NCBI RefSeq assembly: GCF_000685965.1
Contig: NZ_JMLE01000017.1
Span: forward strand, 1-64,000
DNA length: 64,000 bases
Direction: 5' to 3'
Source: Arthrobacter sp. UNC362MFTsu5.1
GTDB taxonomy: Bacteria > Actinomycetota > Actinomycetes > Actinomycetales > Micrococcaceae
Both the position numbers and the translations under genes were made by a program. Numbering within the stretch: position 1 is the stretch's first letter; every line of letters begins with the position of its first letter. Positions 52,492 to 62,259 of this stretch are shown piece by piece. Below the pieces are notes generated by a model that ran no database searches, was not told the origin of the DNA, and worked only from the letters and a program-made list of their open reading frames with translations.

Positions 52492-53586
52492 TCAGGAGGC
52501 GCGGCTGACGGTGGCCTCGGCGAGTTTCCGCAGGGCCGTCTTGGGAAGGTCTTCCAGTGGAAGCATGTCCAGCTCGCTGAAGGCGGCGCGGCCGAATTCC
52601 TCAATCAGGACTTCGGTGGCCTGGAGCGCACCGCAGTCCACGATGATGCGGCGGATTTCCTCCACATCATCGTCGGACAGGTCCGGGCTTCCGAGCTTTG
52701 CGTCGAGGAAGCGGGACTCCTCCGGGGACGCCTGGTCGAGGGCGAAGGCCACCAGGACCGTCCTCTTTCCCTCCCTGAGGTCATCGCCCGCCGGCTTTCC
52801 GGTGGTCACGGGATCGCCGAACACTCCCAGCACGTCGTCCCGGAGCTGGAACGCTTCGCCCAGCGGCAGCGCGAACGCTGAGTAGCCGCGGAGGAGTTCA
52901 TCGGACGCTCCGGCCAGGGCACCTCCGAGGGCGAGCGGGTGCTCCGTGGAATACTTCGCCGACTTGAACCGGATGATTGACTGGGCCCGGCTGACCGCTC
53001 CGGCCCGGTCGCGCATGGGACCTGCGACTTCTTCCAGGATGTCCAGGTACTGCCCGGCCATCACCTCGGCCCTCATCAGGTTGAAGATCAGCCGTGCCTG
53101 GCTCCCTGATGCTGCCGCCTGGCCGATGTCCGTGAACGTTTCTTCACTGAACGACAGGCAGAGGTCGCCGGTCAGGATGGCTGCGGCATGGCCGAACCGC
53201 TCACTGTCCAGGGCCCAGCCCTGGTCTTCATGCAGCTGGCTGAAGCGCCGGTGGACGCTGGGTCCGCCGCGCCGCGTATCGGACCGGTCGATGATGTCAT
53301 CGTGAATCAATGCCGCCGCCTGGAAGAGCTCCAGTGCCGATCCGGCAGTGATCACCTCATTGGCAGCAGCATCCCCGCCTGCGCCGCGCCACCCCCAGTA
53401 GCACATCAGCGCACGCAGCCGCTTGCCGCCGGTGACCAGGTTGGAGATGGACCCCATCAGCGGGTCGATGTCCTGGGAAATGGCGGACATCACGGACTGG
53501 CGGGTCGCCAGGAAGTCATTGAGCTTGCCCGCGACAGCGGCTACGTAGGCCGTCTGCTCCAGGCGCAGCTGCTCCGCGACCGTCAC
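52492..53586 (-). CDS. idsA: Polyprenyl diphosphate synthase, IdsA-like
   Basis: The 364-residue enzyme extends allylic diphosphates with isopentenyl diphosphate. The first aspartate-rich motif is IHDDIIDRSDTRRG and the second LRDDVLGVFGD, in which the third Asp is Gly, as in several actinobacterial geranylgeranyl-type synthases. Product length (C20 or longer) cannot be set from sequence alone. It begins with a GTG that overlaps the stop of the lipoprotein gene (GTGA), so the two are co-translated. Its position matches Rv2173 (idsA2). Confidence 0.92.
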   Translation of the reverse strand: MTVAEQLRLEQTAYVAAVAGKLNDFLATRQSVMSAISQDIDPLMGSISNLVTGGKRLRALMCYWGWRGAGGDAAANEVITAGSALELFQAAALIHDDIIDRSDTRRGGPSVHRRFSQLHEDQGWALDSERFGHAAAILTGDLCLSFSEETFTDIGQAAASGSQARLIFNLMRAEVMAGQYLDILEEVAGPMRDRAGAVSRAQSIIRFKSAKYSTEHPLALGGALAGASDELLRGYSAFALPLGEAFQLRDDVLGVFGDPVTTGKPAGDDLREGKRTVLVAFALDQASPEESRFLDAKLGSPDLSDDDVEEIRRIIVDCGALQATEVLIEEFGRAAFSELDMLPLEDLPKTALRKLAEATVSRAS

Positions 53587-54113
53587 TTCGCGGACTCAGC
53601 TGCGACGTTGGCGCCGATGGTGAACGTGGAGACCCCGCCGGTTTCCACCACTGCGATGTTCACGGTTTCGTTGTCACCGCGGAGGAAGTCCTTGGACGCG
53701 ACCGCGCCCACGTTCTCGCCGGGCACTGCTTTGAAGCCTTGGGCCTCAAGCTCTTTGGTGTAGAACGCTACGACGGCGGCAGCCGGGGAGGTGATGTTTC
53801 CCACCAATGCCGCTGTTGCCGGAGTGGAGGTCTTGTCGAAGCTGCTGGACACCACCTTTGCCCCCGGCATCACGGGCAGCAGCTTCTCGGGGAAGCCGGC
53901 CACCAATGCGCCGACGGCGGCGGTGGTTCCAGGGGAGGCGGTGGGGCTCGCGGGGGCGGTGGCGGATGCCTGTCCGGTGACGGAAGCTGAAGCGCTGGCA
54001 GTCCCGGTGGCTGTGGCGCCGGGATTGGCCGGGGTGCACGCCGCCAGGGCCAGCACCGCGCCGGCCACGATCACGGCGCAGCCCGCAGGCTTGAGCTTTC
54101 CAATTACCTTCAC
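53583..54113 (-). CDS. Predicted lipoprotein of unknown function
   Basis: The product of about 176 residues has a lipoprotein signal: basic start VKVIGKLKPAG, hydrophobic core and lipobox LAAC near residue 26. After the Cys comes an Ala/Thr/Ser/Pro linker and a small globular domain of about 110 residues. The GTG at 54113 has AGGAGG upstream and is preferred over a start at 54170 that would lose the signal. No known domain is recognised. It is co-translated with the polyprenyl synthase and may work at the outer face of the membrane; the link is only positional. Confidence 0.8.
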   Translation of the reverse strand: MKVIGKLKPAGCAVIVAGAVLALAACTPANPGATATGTASASASVTGQASATAPASPTASPGTTAAVGALVAGFPEKLLPVMPGAKVVSSSFDKTSTPATAALVGNITSPAAAVVAFYTKELEAQGFKAVPGENVGAVASKDFLRGDNETVNIAVVETGGVSTFTIGANVAAESAK

Positions 54114-54174
54114 AGGGACATTCCTCCTGGTGTTGACGCCGGATGCAGCCTCCAGTTTAGTCAGTACCACGGCA

Positions 54175-54188
54175 TAGGATTGAAGACG
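54175..54188 (+). promoter_or_regulatory. -10 box for a predicted leaderless dinB
   Basis: TAGGAT at 54175-54180 is followed by seven bases and the GTG at 54188, with no ribosome site between. Confidence 0.5.
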
Positions 54189-55414
54189 TGGGGTCGGAAC
54201 AGGATAAACAGCAGCTCGAAGCGACCCTCCGGGAGCTCCGGCGAAGCAGCATCATGCATGTGGACATGGACGCCTTTTTCGTCTCCGTGGAGCTTCGGAC
54301 CCGGCCCGAACTTCGCGGCAAACCGGTGATTGTGGGTTACCCGGCGGAGCGTTCGGTGGTGCTGTCCGCGTCCTATGAGGCCCGGAAATTCGGGGTCAAG
54401 TCCGCGATGCCCATGGCAATAGCGGCGCGCATGTGCCCCTCGGCCGTCATTATCGAACCCCGGCACAAGCTCTACTACGAGGTTTCCGCCCAGCTCATGG
54501 CCATCTTCGGGTCGATTACGGAGCTGGTGGAGCCGCTGAGCGTCGACGAGGCCTTCCTCGACGTCGGCGGAGCAATCCGGCGGCTGGGCAGTCCGCGCGA
54601 GATCGGCGGGATCATCCGCCGGCGCGTGCACGAGGAACTCGGCATCACGGCCTCCGTCGGCATTGCGGCCAGCAAATTTGTCGCCAAGATCGCATCCACC
54701 CGCTGTAAGCCGGACGGGCTCCTGCTGATCGGGCCGGATGAGACCGTCGCCTACCTGCACAGCCTTCCCGTCAACGCGCTGTGGGGCGTGGGGGCGAAGA
54801 CGGGCGAGGTGCTGGCCCGCATGGGAATCCGGAGCGTGGCCGATGTCGCCGCGACGCCGCCGTCGGTACTGAAGAAGCTGCTGGGGGCGTCAGGGGAGCA
54901 CGTCTACAGGCTGTCGTGGGGGATTGATCCCCGTGCCGTAACCCCCGTCCGCCTCGAGAAGAGTATCGGCGCCGAGGAAACGTTCGCCGTTGATACAGCC
55001 GACGACGCCCTCCTGCACCGTGAACTGCTGCGCCTGTCCCACCGGACCGCCGAGCGGCTCCGAAGCACGGGGATGGTGGCGAGGACCATTTCCCTCAAGC
55101 TGCGCTACACCGATTTCTCCACCATCACGCGCAGCCGCACGGTGCACGCCCCGGTCGACAGTGCACAGCTGATCTACGCAGTGGCCGTTCAGCTCCTGGA
55201 ATCGCTCGGTCCGCGGGCCATGACGGTCCGGCTCGTCGGCGTCCGGGCCGAACAGCTTGAGGAAGCTGCCCAGACTTCGCTCCAGCTGAGCTTTGACCGC
55301 CGCGACGACAACTGGCGGGCCGCGGAACAAGCACTGGACAAGGTGGCGGCCAAGTTCGGCTCGAAATCGGTGCTCCCGGCGCGCCTGATGGACCCGCACA
55401 CGCCCGGAGAGTGA
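54188..55414 (+). CDS. dinB: DNA polymerase IV (Y-family)
   Basis: The 408-residue translesion polymerase has the Y-family motifs HVDMDAFFVSVELRTRPEL and PLSVDEAFLDVGGA supplying the metal-binding Asp and Glu residues, then the helix-hairpin-helix VNALWGVGAKTGEVLARMG and a little-finger domain. It probably acts in tolerance of DNA damage and in mutagenesis. The GTG start has a -10 box seven bases upstream, so the transcript may be leaderless. No LexA box was recognised in the short divergent region, which argues against simple SOS control, though this was checked by eye only. Confidence 0.94.
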   Translation: MGSEQDKQQLEATLRELRRSSIMHVDMDAFFVSVELRTRPELRGKPVIVGYPAERSVVLSASYEARKFGVKSAMPMAIAARMCPSAVIIEPRHKLYYEVSAQLMAIFGSITELVEPLSVDEAFLDVGGAIRRLGSPREIGGIIRRRVHEELGITASVGIAASKFVAKIASTRCKPDGLLLIGPDETVAYLHSLPVNALWGVGAKTGEVLARMGIRSVADVAATPPSVLKKLLGASGEHVYRLSWGIDPRAVTPVRLEKSIGAEETFAVDTADDALLHRELLRLSHRTAERLRSTGMVARTISLKLRYTDFSTITRSRTVHAPVDSAQLIYAVAVQLLESLGPRAMTVRLVGVRAEQLEEAAQTSLQLSFDRRDDNWRAAEQALDKVAAKFGSKSVLPARLMDPHTPGE

Positions 55415-55655
55415 CCGTTCCGCCGCGCCGGAGTGTCTTTCAGAACAGGGCGCAACAAACTATCCTTAGATATACATAGATTTCGAACGTCTGGACTTAC
55501 CGCACACCCTGCTGAACAGGTCCGCCGTCCGAATGCGTGGAATCCGGCCTTTCGTTATACGGTGGCCGGGAACCTCCCGCGCATGCCGGACGTTAGTGGA
55601 TTGACAACACAGGACCAGGGCAGGTCCCGACGTTGGCCGACTTAAGGAGGTCGTG

Positions 55656-56030
55656 ATGCCGCTCTCGGAGCACGAACAGAAGCTGCTCGAGCAGCTGGAG
55701 AAGCAGCTGCACGAGGACGATCCGAAGTTTGCCAATTCAATGGGATCGGATCCGGGCCGCAACTGGTCCACGCGCCACATCGTGATCGGCGTGCTGGCCA
55801 CACTGGCCGGTGTCCTCCTCCTGCTGGTGGGCGTATCACTTCAGAGCATTTTTGTTGGTGTCCTCGGATTTATCGTGATGGGAGCCGGAGTCTATTTCGC
55901 AACGATGCGCAGCTCCGCCGCCGGCAAAGCGAAATCAACCGGTGGCAAGAAAAACGGCAAGGGGCGCAGTTCGTTCATGAGCGGCCTTGAAGAACGCTGG
56001 GATGAACGGCGCCGGGGTGAGCAGCAATAA
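55656..56030 (+). CDS. DUF3040 small membrane protein
   Basis: The 124-residue protein opens MPLSEHEQKLLEQLEKQLHE, the DUF3040 signature, followed by two hydrophobic spans (about 45-62 and 66-83) and a basic tail rich in Lys/Gly/Arg. AAGGAGGT before the ATG is a very strong ribosome site. Members are common in actinobacteria and are often next to mraZ, but the function is unknown. A terminator follows, so it is transcribed apart from the mra cluster. Confidence 0.88.
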   Translation: MPLSEHEQKLLEQLEKQLHEDDPKFANSMGSDPGRNWSTRHIVIGVLATLAGVLLLLVGVSLQSIFVGVLGFIVMGAGVYFATMRSSAAGKAKSTGGKKNGKGRSSFMSGLEERWDERRRGEQQ

Positions 56031-56095
56031 CCCGACCGTGACAGCGTTCAGCTAACGCTCCACTTCGCACCACCTGCCCCTGGCAGACCTGCAGA

Positions 56096-56119
56096 AAGAC
56101 CCGCCGCGGCGGGTCTTTT
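56096..56119 (+). terminator. Rho-independent terminator after the DUF3040 gene
   Basis: AAGACCCGCC (56096-56105) and GGCGGGTCTT (56108-56117) form a stem followed by TTTT and, after a short gap, another TTTT. Confidence 0.9.
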
Positions 56120-56295
56120 GCTTTTAACGGCCGGCGCTCGCGGACGCGACGCCGTCCCGTCCGTGCCGTCCGCCGTCGTGCTGTTCTTCGCGCCCCTCCA
56201 GGCGCCGATATCCCTCCACTTTCCACCACCCGCCCAGAACCCCGGATTTCCGGGGCGGGATTTGTCCAAACCCGGGACGAATCTTCCGTGTCGCG

Positions 56296-56327
56296 TTGAC
56301 TGTGGAGCGATGTGGAGTAAAGTGGAG
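56296..56327 (+). promoter_or_regulatory. mraZ promoter overlapped by three MraZ boxes
   Basis: TTGACT at 56296-56301 and TAAAGT at 56318-56323 are 16 bases apart. GTGGAG occurs at 56302-56307, 56312-56317 and 56322-56327, exactly 10 bases apart and thus on one face of the DNA. MraZ proteins bind arrays of such G-rich boxes at this spacing, so this should be the autoregulatory operator of the division cluster. Confidence 0.8.
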
Positions 56328-56391
56328 CAGGTAAGAGGGTAGTGGCAGCACAGGGGACGTGCAGCTCCTGACGACAGACAGGCGGGTGGCC

Positions 56392-56820
56392 ATGTTTCTT
56401 GGCACTCACTCACCGCGTCTGGACGAAAAGGGGCGGATCATCCTCCCAGCGAAGTTCCGTGAGGAACTTGCCAGCGGACTGGTTCTCACAAGGGGCCAGG
56501 AACGCTGCATCTACGTCTTCAGTGAGCGGGAATTCGAGCGGATTCACGAGCAAATGCGGGAGGCGCCCATCTCCTCCAAGCAGACTCGTGACTACATCCG
56601 GGTTTTCCTCTCTGGAGCCTCGGACGAGGTACCTGACAAGCAGGGGCGCGTGACTATTCCTCCCGCACTCCGGGCATACGCAGGTCTTGGCAGGGAGCTC
56701 GCCGTTATCGGCGCAGGCTCCCGGGCGGAGATCTGGGATGCCCAGGCCTGGAACGAGTACCTGGCAGAAAAGGAAACCTCCTTCTCTGAAACCGACGACG
56801 CCATCCCGGGAATCTTCTGA
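56392..56820 (+). CDS. mraZ: Transcriptional regulator MraZ
   Basis: The 142-residue protein starts [20 protein letters not shown], with the first AbrB/MraZ half; the second half is [20 protein letters not shown]. The two tandem domains each carry the family DxxGR motif (LDEKGR and PDKQGR). It assembles as a ring and binds the repeated boxes in front of its own gene to regulate the cluster. The ATG at 56392 is used because the frame upstream is not part of the fold. Confidence 0.95.
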   Translation: MFLGTHSPRLDEKGRIILPAKFREELASGLVLTRGQERCIYVFSEREFERIHEQMREAPISSKQTRDYIRVFLSGASDEVPDKQGRVTIPPALRAYAGLGRELAVIGAGSRAEIWDAQAWNEYLAEKETSFSETDDAIPGIF

Positions 56821-57008
56821 GGCCCGGAAGCGACGACGGCAGCGTTTCTTGAACGAGATCTCCAGCCGCCCATCCGAACGTTTTCCTGGCTCACTTCCCC
56901 GGAGCCAGGCGGACGTTGGGATAGGCGCGGATGGGGATCTGGCTTAAGAACCGCACCGAGGACCAGCCAGGCCCAGCAAGGCAAACAGAGGCACGAAAGG
57001 ACGAAGGT

Positions 57009-58007
57009 ATGAGCGATCCCAACCAGCCAAAACCCACGTCCGAACGCCATGTACCGGTCCTCAAGGACCGGTGCATCAATTTGTTGGCCCCTGGCATCGA
57101 GGCGGCCCGCAGCCGGGGCGAGACGCCGGTGGTCATCGACGCAACCCTGGGAATGGGCGGTCACTCCGAAGCCCTGCTCCAGCGGTTTCCGGACCTTCAC
57201 CTCATCGGAATCGACCGCGACGAAGAAGCCCTGGCCCTGGCCGGCGAGCGTCTGAAGCCCTTCGAAAACCGCTCTGACCTGGTCCACGCCGTCTACGACG
57301 AAATCCCGGACGTCCTCCGGGACCTTGGCGTCGGGGAAGTCCACGGCGTCCTGATGGACCTGGGCGTATCTTCCCTGCAGCTGGATGAGCGCGAACGCGG
57401 TTTTGCCTATTCTTTTGATGCGCCCCTGGATATGCGCATGGACACGAGCCGGGGCCAGACGGCCGCGGACGTCGTGAACAACTACAGCGAAGAGGACCTG
57501 GTCCGGATCATCCGCAAGTGGGGTGAGGAAAAGTTCGCCGGCAGGATCGCTAACCGCATCGTGGCTGCGCGCGCAGTCAAGCCGTTCACCACCACGGGTG
57601 AACTGGTCGACACCATCCGCGCGGTGGTTCCGGCAGGGGCGGCGAAGACCGGAGGCCACCCGGCCAAACGGACCTTCCAGGCCCTGCGGATCGAAGTCAA
57701 CGAGGAACTCGACGTCCTGGAACGTGCGGTGCCTGCCGCTGTGGACGCCCTCGCGATGGGGGGCCGCGTCGTGGTCATGTCCTACCACTCGCTGGAGGAC
57801 AAAATCGTCAAGAAAGTCTTCCAGACCGGATCCAAGTCCTCCGCGCCGCTGGGCTTCCCGGTGGAACTGGAAGAACACAAGCCCGAACTCAAAACCCTGA
57901 CTAAGGGCACCGAGGTGCCCACCGCCGATGAAATCGCCGAAAACCCACGCGCAGCGTCCGCCCGGTTGCGCGCAGTTGAACGAATCAGAGCCAGGAGGGC
58001 CGCATGA
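57009..58007 (+). CDS. rsmH: 16S rRNA m4C1402 N4-methyltransferase
   Basis: The 332-residue SAM-dependent enzyme methylates C1402 of 16S rRNA. The SAM motif [17 protein letters not shown] (about residues 40-56) is followed by [20 protein letters not shown] and the family stretch [20 protein letters not shown]. The ATG at 57009 has GAAGGT upstream. It follows mraZ by about 190 bases and its end overlaps the ftsL start by four bases. Confidence 0.95.
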   Translation: MSDPNQPKPTSERHVPVLKDRCINLLAPGIEAARSRGETPVVIDATLGMGGHSEALLQRFPDLHLIGIDRDEEALALAGERLKPFENRSDLVHAVYDEIPDVLRDLGVGEVHGVLMDLGVSSLQLDERERGFAYSFDAPLDMRMDTSRGQTAADVVNNYSEEDLVRIIRKWGEEKFAGRIANRIVAARAVKPFTTTGELVDTIRAVVPAGAAKTGGHPAKRTFQALRIEVNEELDVLERAVPAAVDALAMGGRVVVMSYHSLEDKIVKKVFQTGSKSSAPLGFPVELEEHKPELKTLTKGTEVPTADEIAENPRAASARLRAVERIRARRAA

Positions 58008-58681
58008 GCACCGCCGCTGCCAAGAACTTCCCAGTCGTGTCCGGCACGGCGGCCCGAGCCCTCACAGGCCTTAAGCCTTCCGGCGGATCCGAGCGGAAGC
58101 TGCGGACCCCGCTGTCCGTGGTCCGTTCGACCCCGCGCAAGCGCAGGGCTCCTTTTGTTGTGCTCTGCTTCGCACTGCTGGCGGTCGCCCTCATGGCGGT
58201 CCTGGTCCTGAACATCTCCGTTTCCACAGCGCAGTACCAGCTGGTGCAGCTCAGGAGCAACCAGTCCACCCTGACGAAGCAGAACCAGGACCTGACACAG
58301 CAGGTCCAGAACTTCGACGCTCCCCAGAACCTGGCCGCCCGGGCCTCGGAACTGGGCATGGTGGCTTCCACCGGCAAGGGGCAGATCGACCTCTCCACAC
58401 TGGTCGTCAGCGGCACACCCAAACCGGCAGTCAAGGGTGACAAGCCCGGAGCCATCATTGCAGCGCCGGCAGTCGCCGGGCAGCTGACGGTGGTTCCTCC
58501 CGCCACTACCAAGGAGCCACTGGCCGTCCGCAAGCCGGCGCAGGAGGCCGCTTCGGCGCCGGCGGCAGCAGCTGCCCAGGCTGCCGCTGCCGCGAAGCCG
58601 CCGGCCGCCGCGAAGCCCGCGGCCGATCTCCACGGCGGATCCGTTCCGGCACCAAAGCAGAAGACGCCGGGCAGTAACTGA
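58004..58681 (+). CDS. ftsL: Cell division protein FtsL-like, single-pass
   Basis: The 225-residue bitopic membrane protein has a basic cytoplasmic part (about 1-48), one span (about 49-70, [20 protein letters not shown]) and an external coiled-coil with regular hydrophobic spacing ([20 protein letters not shown]). The last 80 or so residues are Ala/Pro/Lys rich, which is longer than classic FtsL and typical for actinobacteria. Position between rsmH and ftsI, with little sequence conservation, identifies it as the septal FtsL. Confidence 0.85.
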   Translation: MSTAAAKNFPVVSGTAARALTGLKPSGGSERKLRTPLSVVRSTPRKRRAPFVVLCFALLAVALMAVLVLNISVSTAQYQLVQLRSNQSTLTKQNQDLTQQVQNFDAPQNLAARASELGMVASTGKGQIDLSTLVVSGTPKPAVKGDKPGAIIAAPAVAGQLTVVPPATTKEPLAVRKPAQEAASAPAAAAAQAAAAAKPPAAAKPAADLHGGSVPAPKQKTPGSN

Positions 58682-58720
58682 CAGGACTGACCACCAGTAA
58701 GCAACCAGCAAGGACTCACC

Positions 58721-60523
58721 GTGGCGCAGAGCACCGGCAAGAAAACAACCGCAAAAGTGCCGAACGCCACCAGGAGGCTCCGCCTCGGCTTGGGTATGAT
58801 GCTGGCGCTTCTGCTGGTGGTCGGTGGCAAACTGTTCATGGTCCAGGGACTGGACATCGGCGGAATGGCTGAGGCCGCGTTGAACAACCGCCTGACGCCG
58901 ATCGAGCTCCCCGCCGAACGCGGCAGCATCCTGGACGCCAACGGAACTGTCCTCGCCAACAGCGTCATCCGCTACAACGTAGTGGTGGACCAGCGCGTCA
59001 ACACCAAGACGGAGTCGTTCAAGCGACTGGACACGGTGGGTGACAAGGAAGAGCTCGTCACCGTTTCCAGGGACAAGGGCATCGAGGAACTGGCCGCCGT
59101 GCTGGGGCAGGACCCCGCGGACGTCAAGGAGGCCTTGACGGGGGAGAAGCCCTATTACATCGTGGCGAAGGACCTCAAGCCCGATATGGAGGACCGGATC
59201 TCCCAGCTGCAGATCCCGGGCATAGTCACCGTAGGCACCAGCAAGCGCGTTTACCCGAACGGCTCTGTCGCCGGCGGGATCGTCGGTTTCCTGCAGGACG
59301 GAACAACCGGGCAGGCGGGCTTGGAGCAGACCCAGGATGAGGTCCTCAAGGGAACTCCCGGCAAGCGGCTCTTCGAAATCGGCGCCGACGGCTTGCGCAT
59401 CCCCGTCGGCGTGGACGAACTGACGCCCGCCGTCGACGGCAAGGACATCCGCCTCACCCTCAATTCCGACCTGCAGTACTTTGCCCAGCAGGCAATCCAG
59501 AACCAGTCGGACAAGCTGAGCGCCGAATGGGGCGTCATCATCGTCCAGGACATCAAGACCGGCAACATCATCGCCATGGCAGACACCAACGCCCCGGACC
59601 CCAACGACCCCGGCAAGGTGGCCGCCAAGGACCGCGGCGTACGGTCAGTGACGGCCGCATACGAACCGGGTTCCGTGGAGAAGATGATCACGGCCGCCGC
59701 CGTGATCGAGGAGGGCAAGTCAAGCCCGCTGGACAAGTTCACCATCCCGCCGTCCTACGTGGTGGACGGCCAGGTCTTCACCGACTCGTTCGATCACGGG
59801 ACCGAGGAACGGACCCTGGCCGGGATCCTGGGCTGGTCGATGAACACCGGAACGGTCATGGCCGGGCAGCGGCTGACCAAGGAACAGCGCCACGACTGGC
59901 TGCAGAAGTTCGGCATCGGCGAAGCCCCCGACATCGGGATTCCCGCCGAAGCCACCGGCATCCTCACCCCTGCTGACCAGTGGGACGGCCGGCAGGAGTA
60001 CACCGTCCTCTTCGGCCAGGGCGTTTCGCAATCCACCCTGCAGACCGTCCGCGCCTACCAGTCGATTGCCAACAACGGCGTGATGCTCCAGCCGCGCCTG
60101 ATCGACAGCTACATCAGCCCGGACGGAACCGAGGAAAAGGTCCCGGCGAAGGAGAGCCGTCAGATCGTGTCCAAGGAAACCGCACAGCAGGTCCGGGACA
60201 TCCTGGAGAGCGCCGTGACCGAGGGGCAGATCAAGGAAGCAGCAATCGACGGCTACCGCGTGGGCGCTAAAACCGGAACGTCCCAGTCGCCGTGCGACGA
60301 CGGCAAATCCGGGTACTGCGGCTACACGGCCTCCATGGTGGGAATGGCGCCGATGGACGATCCGCGGTTTATTGTTGAAGTTGTCCTGCAGCGCCCCAAG
60401 GGCAGCATCTACGGAATCACCAATGGTCCCGTGTTCCGCTCGGTGATGAGCCAGGCGCTGCGGACGTACAACGTTCCGCCGTCAACGGGCGAGCCGGTCA
60501 GGCTGCCCCAATACGTCAAGTAG
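58721..60523 (+). CDS. ftsI: Septal peptidoglycan transpeptidase (PBP2x/FtsI class B)
   Basis: The 600-residue class B penicillin-binding protein has a short cytoplasmic start, one membrane span (about 25-46), a dimerisation domain and a C-terminal transpeptidase. Active-site motifs are SVEK with Ser318 and Lys321, SMN with Ser373 and Asn375, and KTGTS at about 517-521. It cross-links septal peptidoglycan with the FtsW glycosyltransferase; FtsW is not within the window. The GTG start has AAGGACTC upstream. Confidence 0.95.
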   Translation: MAQSTGKKTTAKVPNATRRLRLGLGMMLALLLVVGGKLFMVQGLDIGGMAEAALNNRLTPIELPAERGSILDANGTVLANSVIRYNVVVDQRVNTKTESFKRLDTVGDKEELVTVSRDKGIEELAAVLGQDPADVKEALTGEKPYYIVAKDLKPDMEDRISQLQIPGIVTVGTSKRVYPNGSVAGGIVGFLQDGTTGQAGLEQTQDEVLKGTPGKRLFEIGADGLRIPVGVDELTPAVDGKDIRLTLNSDLQYFAQQAIQNQSDKLSAEWGVIIVQDIKTGNIIAMADTNAPDPNDPGKVAAKDRGVRSVTAAYEPGSVEKMITAAAVIEEGKSSPLDKFTIPPSYVVDGQVFTDSFDHGTEERTLAGILGWSMNTGTVMAGQRLTKEQRHDWLQKFGIGEAPDIGIPAEATGILTPADQWDGRQEYTVLFGQGVSQSTLQTVRAYQSIANNGVMLQPRLIDSYISPDGTEEKVPAKESRQIVSKETAQQVRDILESAVTEGQIKEAAIDGYRVGAKTGTSQSPCDDGKSGYCGYTASMVGMAPMDDPRFIVEVVLQRPKGSIYGITNGPVFRSVMSQALRTYNVPPSTGEPVRLPQYVK

Positions 60524-60600
60524 CACGTCCACAACATCGTACGCATCAGGGGATCTTCCCCTACGCCCGGTGTGATCCACTAGCACCAACGGAGATCCAC

Positions 60601-62253
60601 TTGTCAGAGCACCATGCCCCAGACAGTACCGACGAAACGAGCGGTGCGGTTCCCGGTTCCGGGTTCCGGCCGTCCGCCGTTGCCGCGGTGCCGCTGGGAA
60701 TCATCGGCGAGTCCGTCGGCGTCGTCGTTCCCGGGGCGTCCAGCGCCATTCCGGTCACCGGGATCTCCCTGAACTCCAGGTCCGTGCAGCCGGGCGACCT
60801 CTACGTCGCCCTCCCCGGCGCCACCCGGCACGGGGCGGACTTCGTGTCGCAGGCCGTTACGGCAGGCGCTGTTGCGGTTGTCACGGACGACGACGGCGCC
60901 AGGCTCCTTGCGCTGTCCGCTGACACTCCCGTGCCGGTCCTCGTCGTTGACAAGCCCCGTAGCGCGGTGGGCGGGCTCGCTGCGCTGATCTACCAGAGCC
61001 GTCCCGATGGCGGCGCAGTGCCCTCGCTGTTCGGCGTCACCGGCACCAACGGCAAGACCACCACCACCTATTTCATCAACTCCCTGCTGCAGGCCCTGGG
61101 CCGCAAGACCGGACTGATCGGCACCATCGAGATCCTGGCCGGCGGTGAGCCCATTCCCAGCCTGCTGACGACGCCGGAGTCCACCGACATCCACGCACTC
61201 CTGGCCCTGATGCGGGAACGCGGCCTGGACGCCGCCTCCATGGAGGTTTCCTCGCACGCTGTGTCGTTCCACCGCGTGGACGGTGTGCAGTTCGACGTCG
61301 CCGGGTTCACCAACCTGACCCAGGACCACCTGGACCTGCACGGCACCATGGACGAATATTTCCAGACCAAAGCGGAGCTCTTTACACGACCCCGCGCCAA
61401 GCAGGCGGTCATCACCGTGGACGACGACTGGGGCCGCCGCCTTGCCGCCGGTGCCGCCATTCCGGTCACCACCCTGGCGACAGTCCCGGGCATTGATCCC
61501 GCAGCATCCGGCGCGGACTGGGCCGTCACGGACACCGCGCCCCGGGGCCTGGGTACGGCGTTCCGGCTCCGGCACCGTGACGGCACGGAACTCCGCGTTC
61601 ACACGGGGCTTCCGGGCAGCTTCAATGTTTCCAACGCCGCTCTCGCAACCGTCATGGTGCTGGCCAGCGGAGTCGCCGCAGAGACGCTGCAGTCAGCGCT
61701 GGACGCGGCCGACCCGTTCACCGTGGCCGTCCCCGGGCGCATGCAGCTCGTCTGCACCGCCCCGGCCGCCGTCGTCGACTTTGCCCACAACCCTGACGCC
61801 CTGCAACGGGCACTGGAAGCAGTGCGCTCACCCGAGCCCGGCTCGAAGGTGATTGTGGTCTTCGGAGCCACCGGCCAGCGCGACCAGGGCAAACGGCCGG
61901 CGATGGGCGCCATCGCCGCCCGGCTGGCGGATGTGGTGATCATCAGCGATGACGACCCCCACGACGAGGACGCCGCCGCGATCCGCGCGGACGTCCTGGC
62001 GGGCGCGCAGGAGGCCAAGGAAACCGCCGGCCTTGGCTGCACCATCCTGGAGTCGTTCCCGCGGGACACGGCGATCAGGCAGGCTGTGGAGATGGCGCAG
62101 GCGAAAGACACGATCCTCGTGGCCGGCCGCGGCCATGAAGTATGGCAGGAAGTCAAAGGCGTCAATCTGGCGCTCGACGACAGGGTGGAGCTCCGCGAGG
62201 CCTTGACAGCCCGTGGATTCACCGTTCTGAATGACGAGCGGATAGAGTCCTAG
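60601..62253 (+). CDS. murE: UDP-MurNAc-tripeptide synthetase (MurE), probable L-lysine-adding type
   Basis: The 550-residue ligase adds the third residue of the peptidoglycan stem. The ATP motif TGTNGKTTTTY lies at about 147-157. The residue-specificity motif, DNPR in diaminopimelate enzymes, is replaced by DDPH (about 451-454, in SDDDPHDED), so diaminopimelate is unlikely and L-Lys fits the lysine walls of Arthrobacter relatives. The TTG start has ACGGAGAT upstream. The N-terminus is about 40 residues longer than in E. coli. Confidence 0.93.
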   Translation: MSEHHAPDSTDETSGAVPGSGFRPSAVAAVPLGIIGESVGVVVPGASSAIPVTGISLNSRSVQPGDLYVALPGATRHGADFVSQAVTAGAVAVVTDDDGARLLALSADTPVPVLVVDKPRSAVGGLAALIYQSRPDGGAVPSLFGVTGTNGKTTTTYFINSLLQALGRKTGLIGTIEILAGGEPIPSLLTTPESTDIHALLALMRERGLDAASMEVSSHAVSFHRVDGVQFDVAGFTNLTQDHLDLHGTMDEYFQTKAELFTRPRAKQAVITVDDDWGRRLAAGAAIPVTTLATVPGIDPAASGADWAVTDTAPRGLGTAFRLRHRDGTELRVHTGLPGSFNVSNAALATVMVLASGVAAETLQSALDAADPFTVAVPGRMQLVCTAPAAVVDFAHNPDALQRALEAVRSPEPGSKVIVVFGATGQRDQGKRPAMGAIAARLADVVIISDDDPHDEDAAAIRADVLAGAQEAKETAGLGCTILESFPRDTAIRQAVEMAQAKDTILVAGRGHEVWQEVKGVNLALDDRVELREALTARGFTVLNDERIES

Positions 62254-62259
62254 ACCGAG

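Larger units (their letters stand above)
56031..56391. other. Region before mraZ with terminator, MraZ boxes and promoter
   Basis: This stretch of about 360 bases has no gene. It holds the DUF3040 terminator (56096-56119), a pair of inverted GTGG-type motifs near 56215-56229 that may be a remote repeat, and the mraZ promoter/operator at 56296-56327. The transcript start would be near 56330, giving a leader of about 60 bases. Confidence 0.6.

Noticed and set aside
56592..57878. 428-codon antisense frame across mraZ and rsmH
   Set aside because: Crosses two conserved genes and their spacer in the opposite direction, and lacks any motif.
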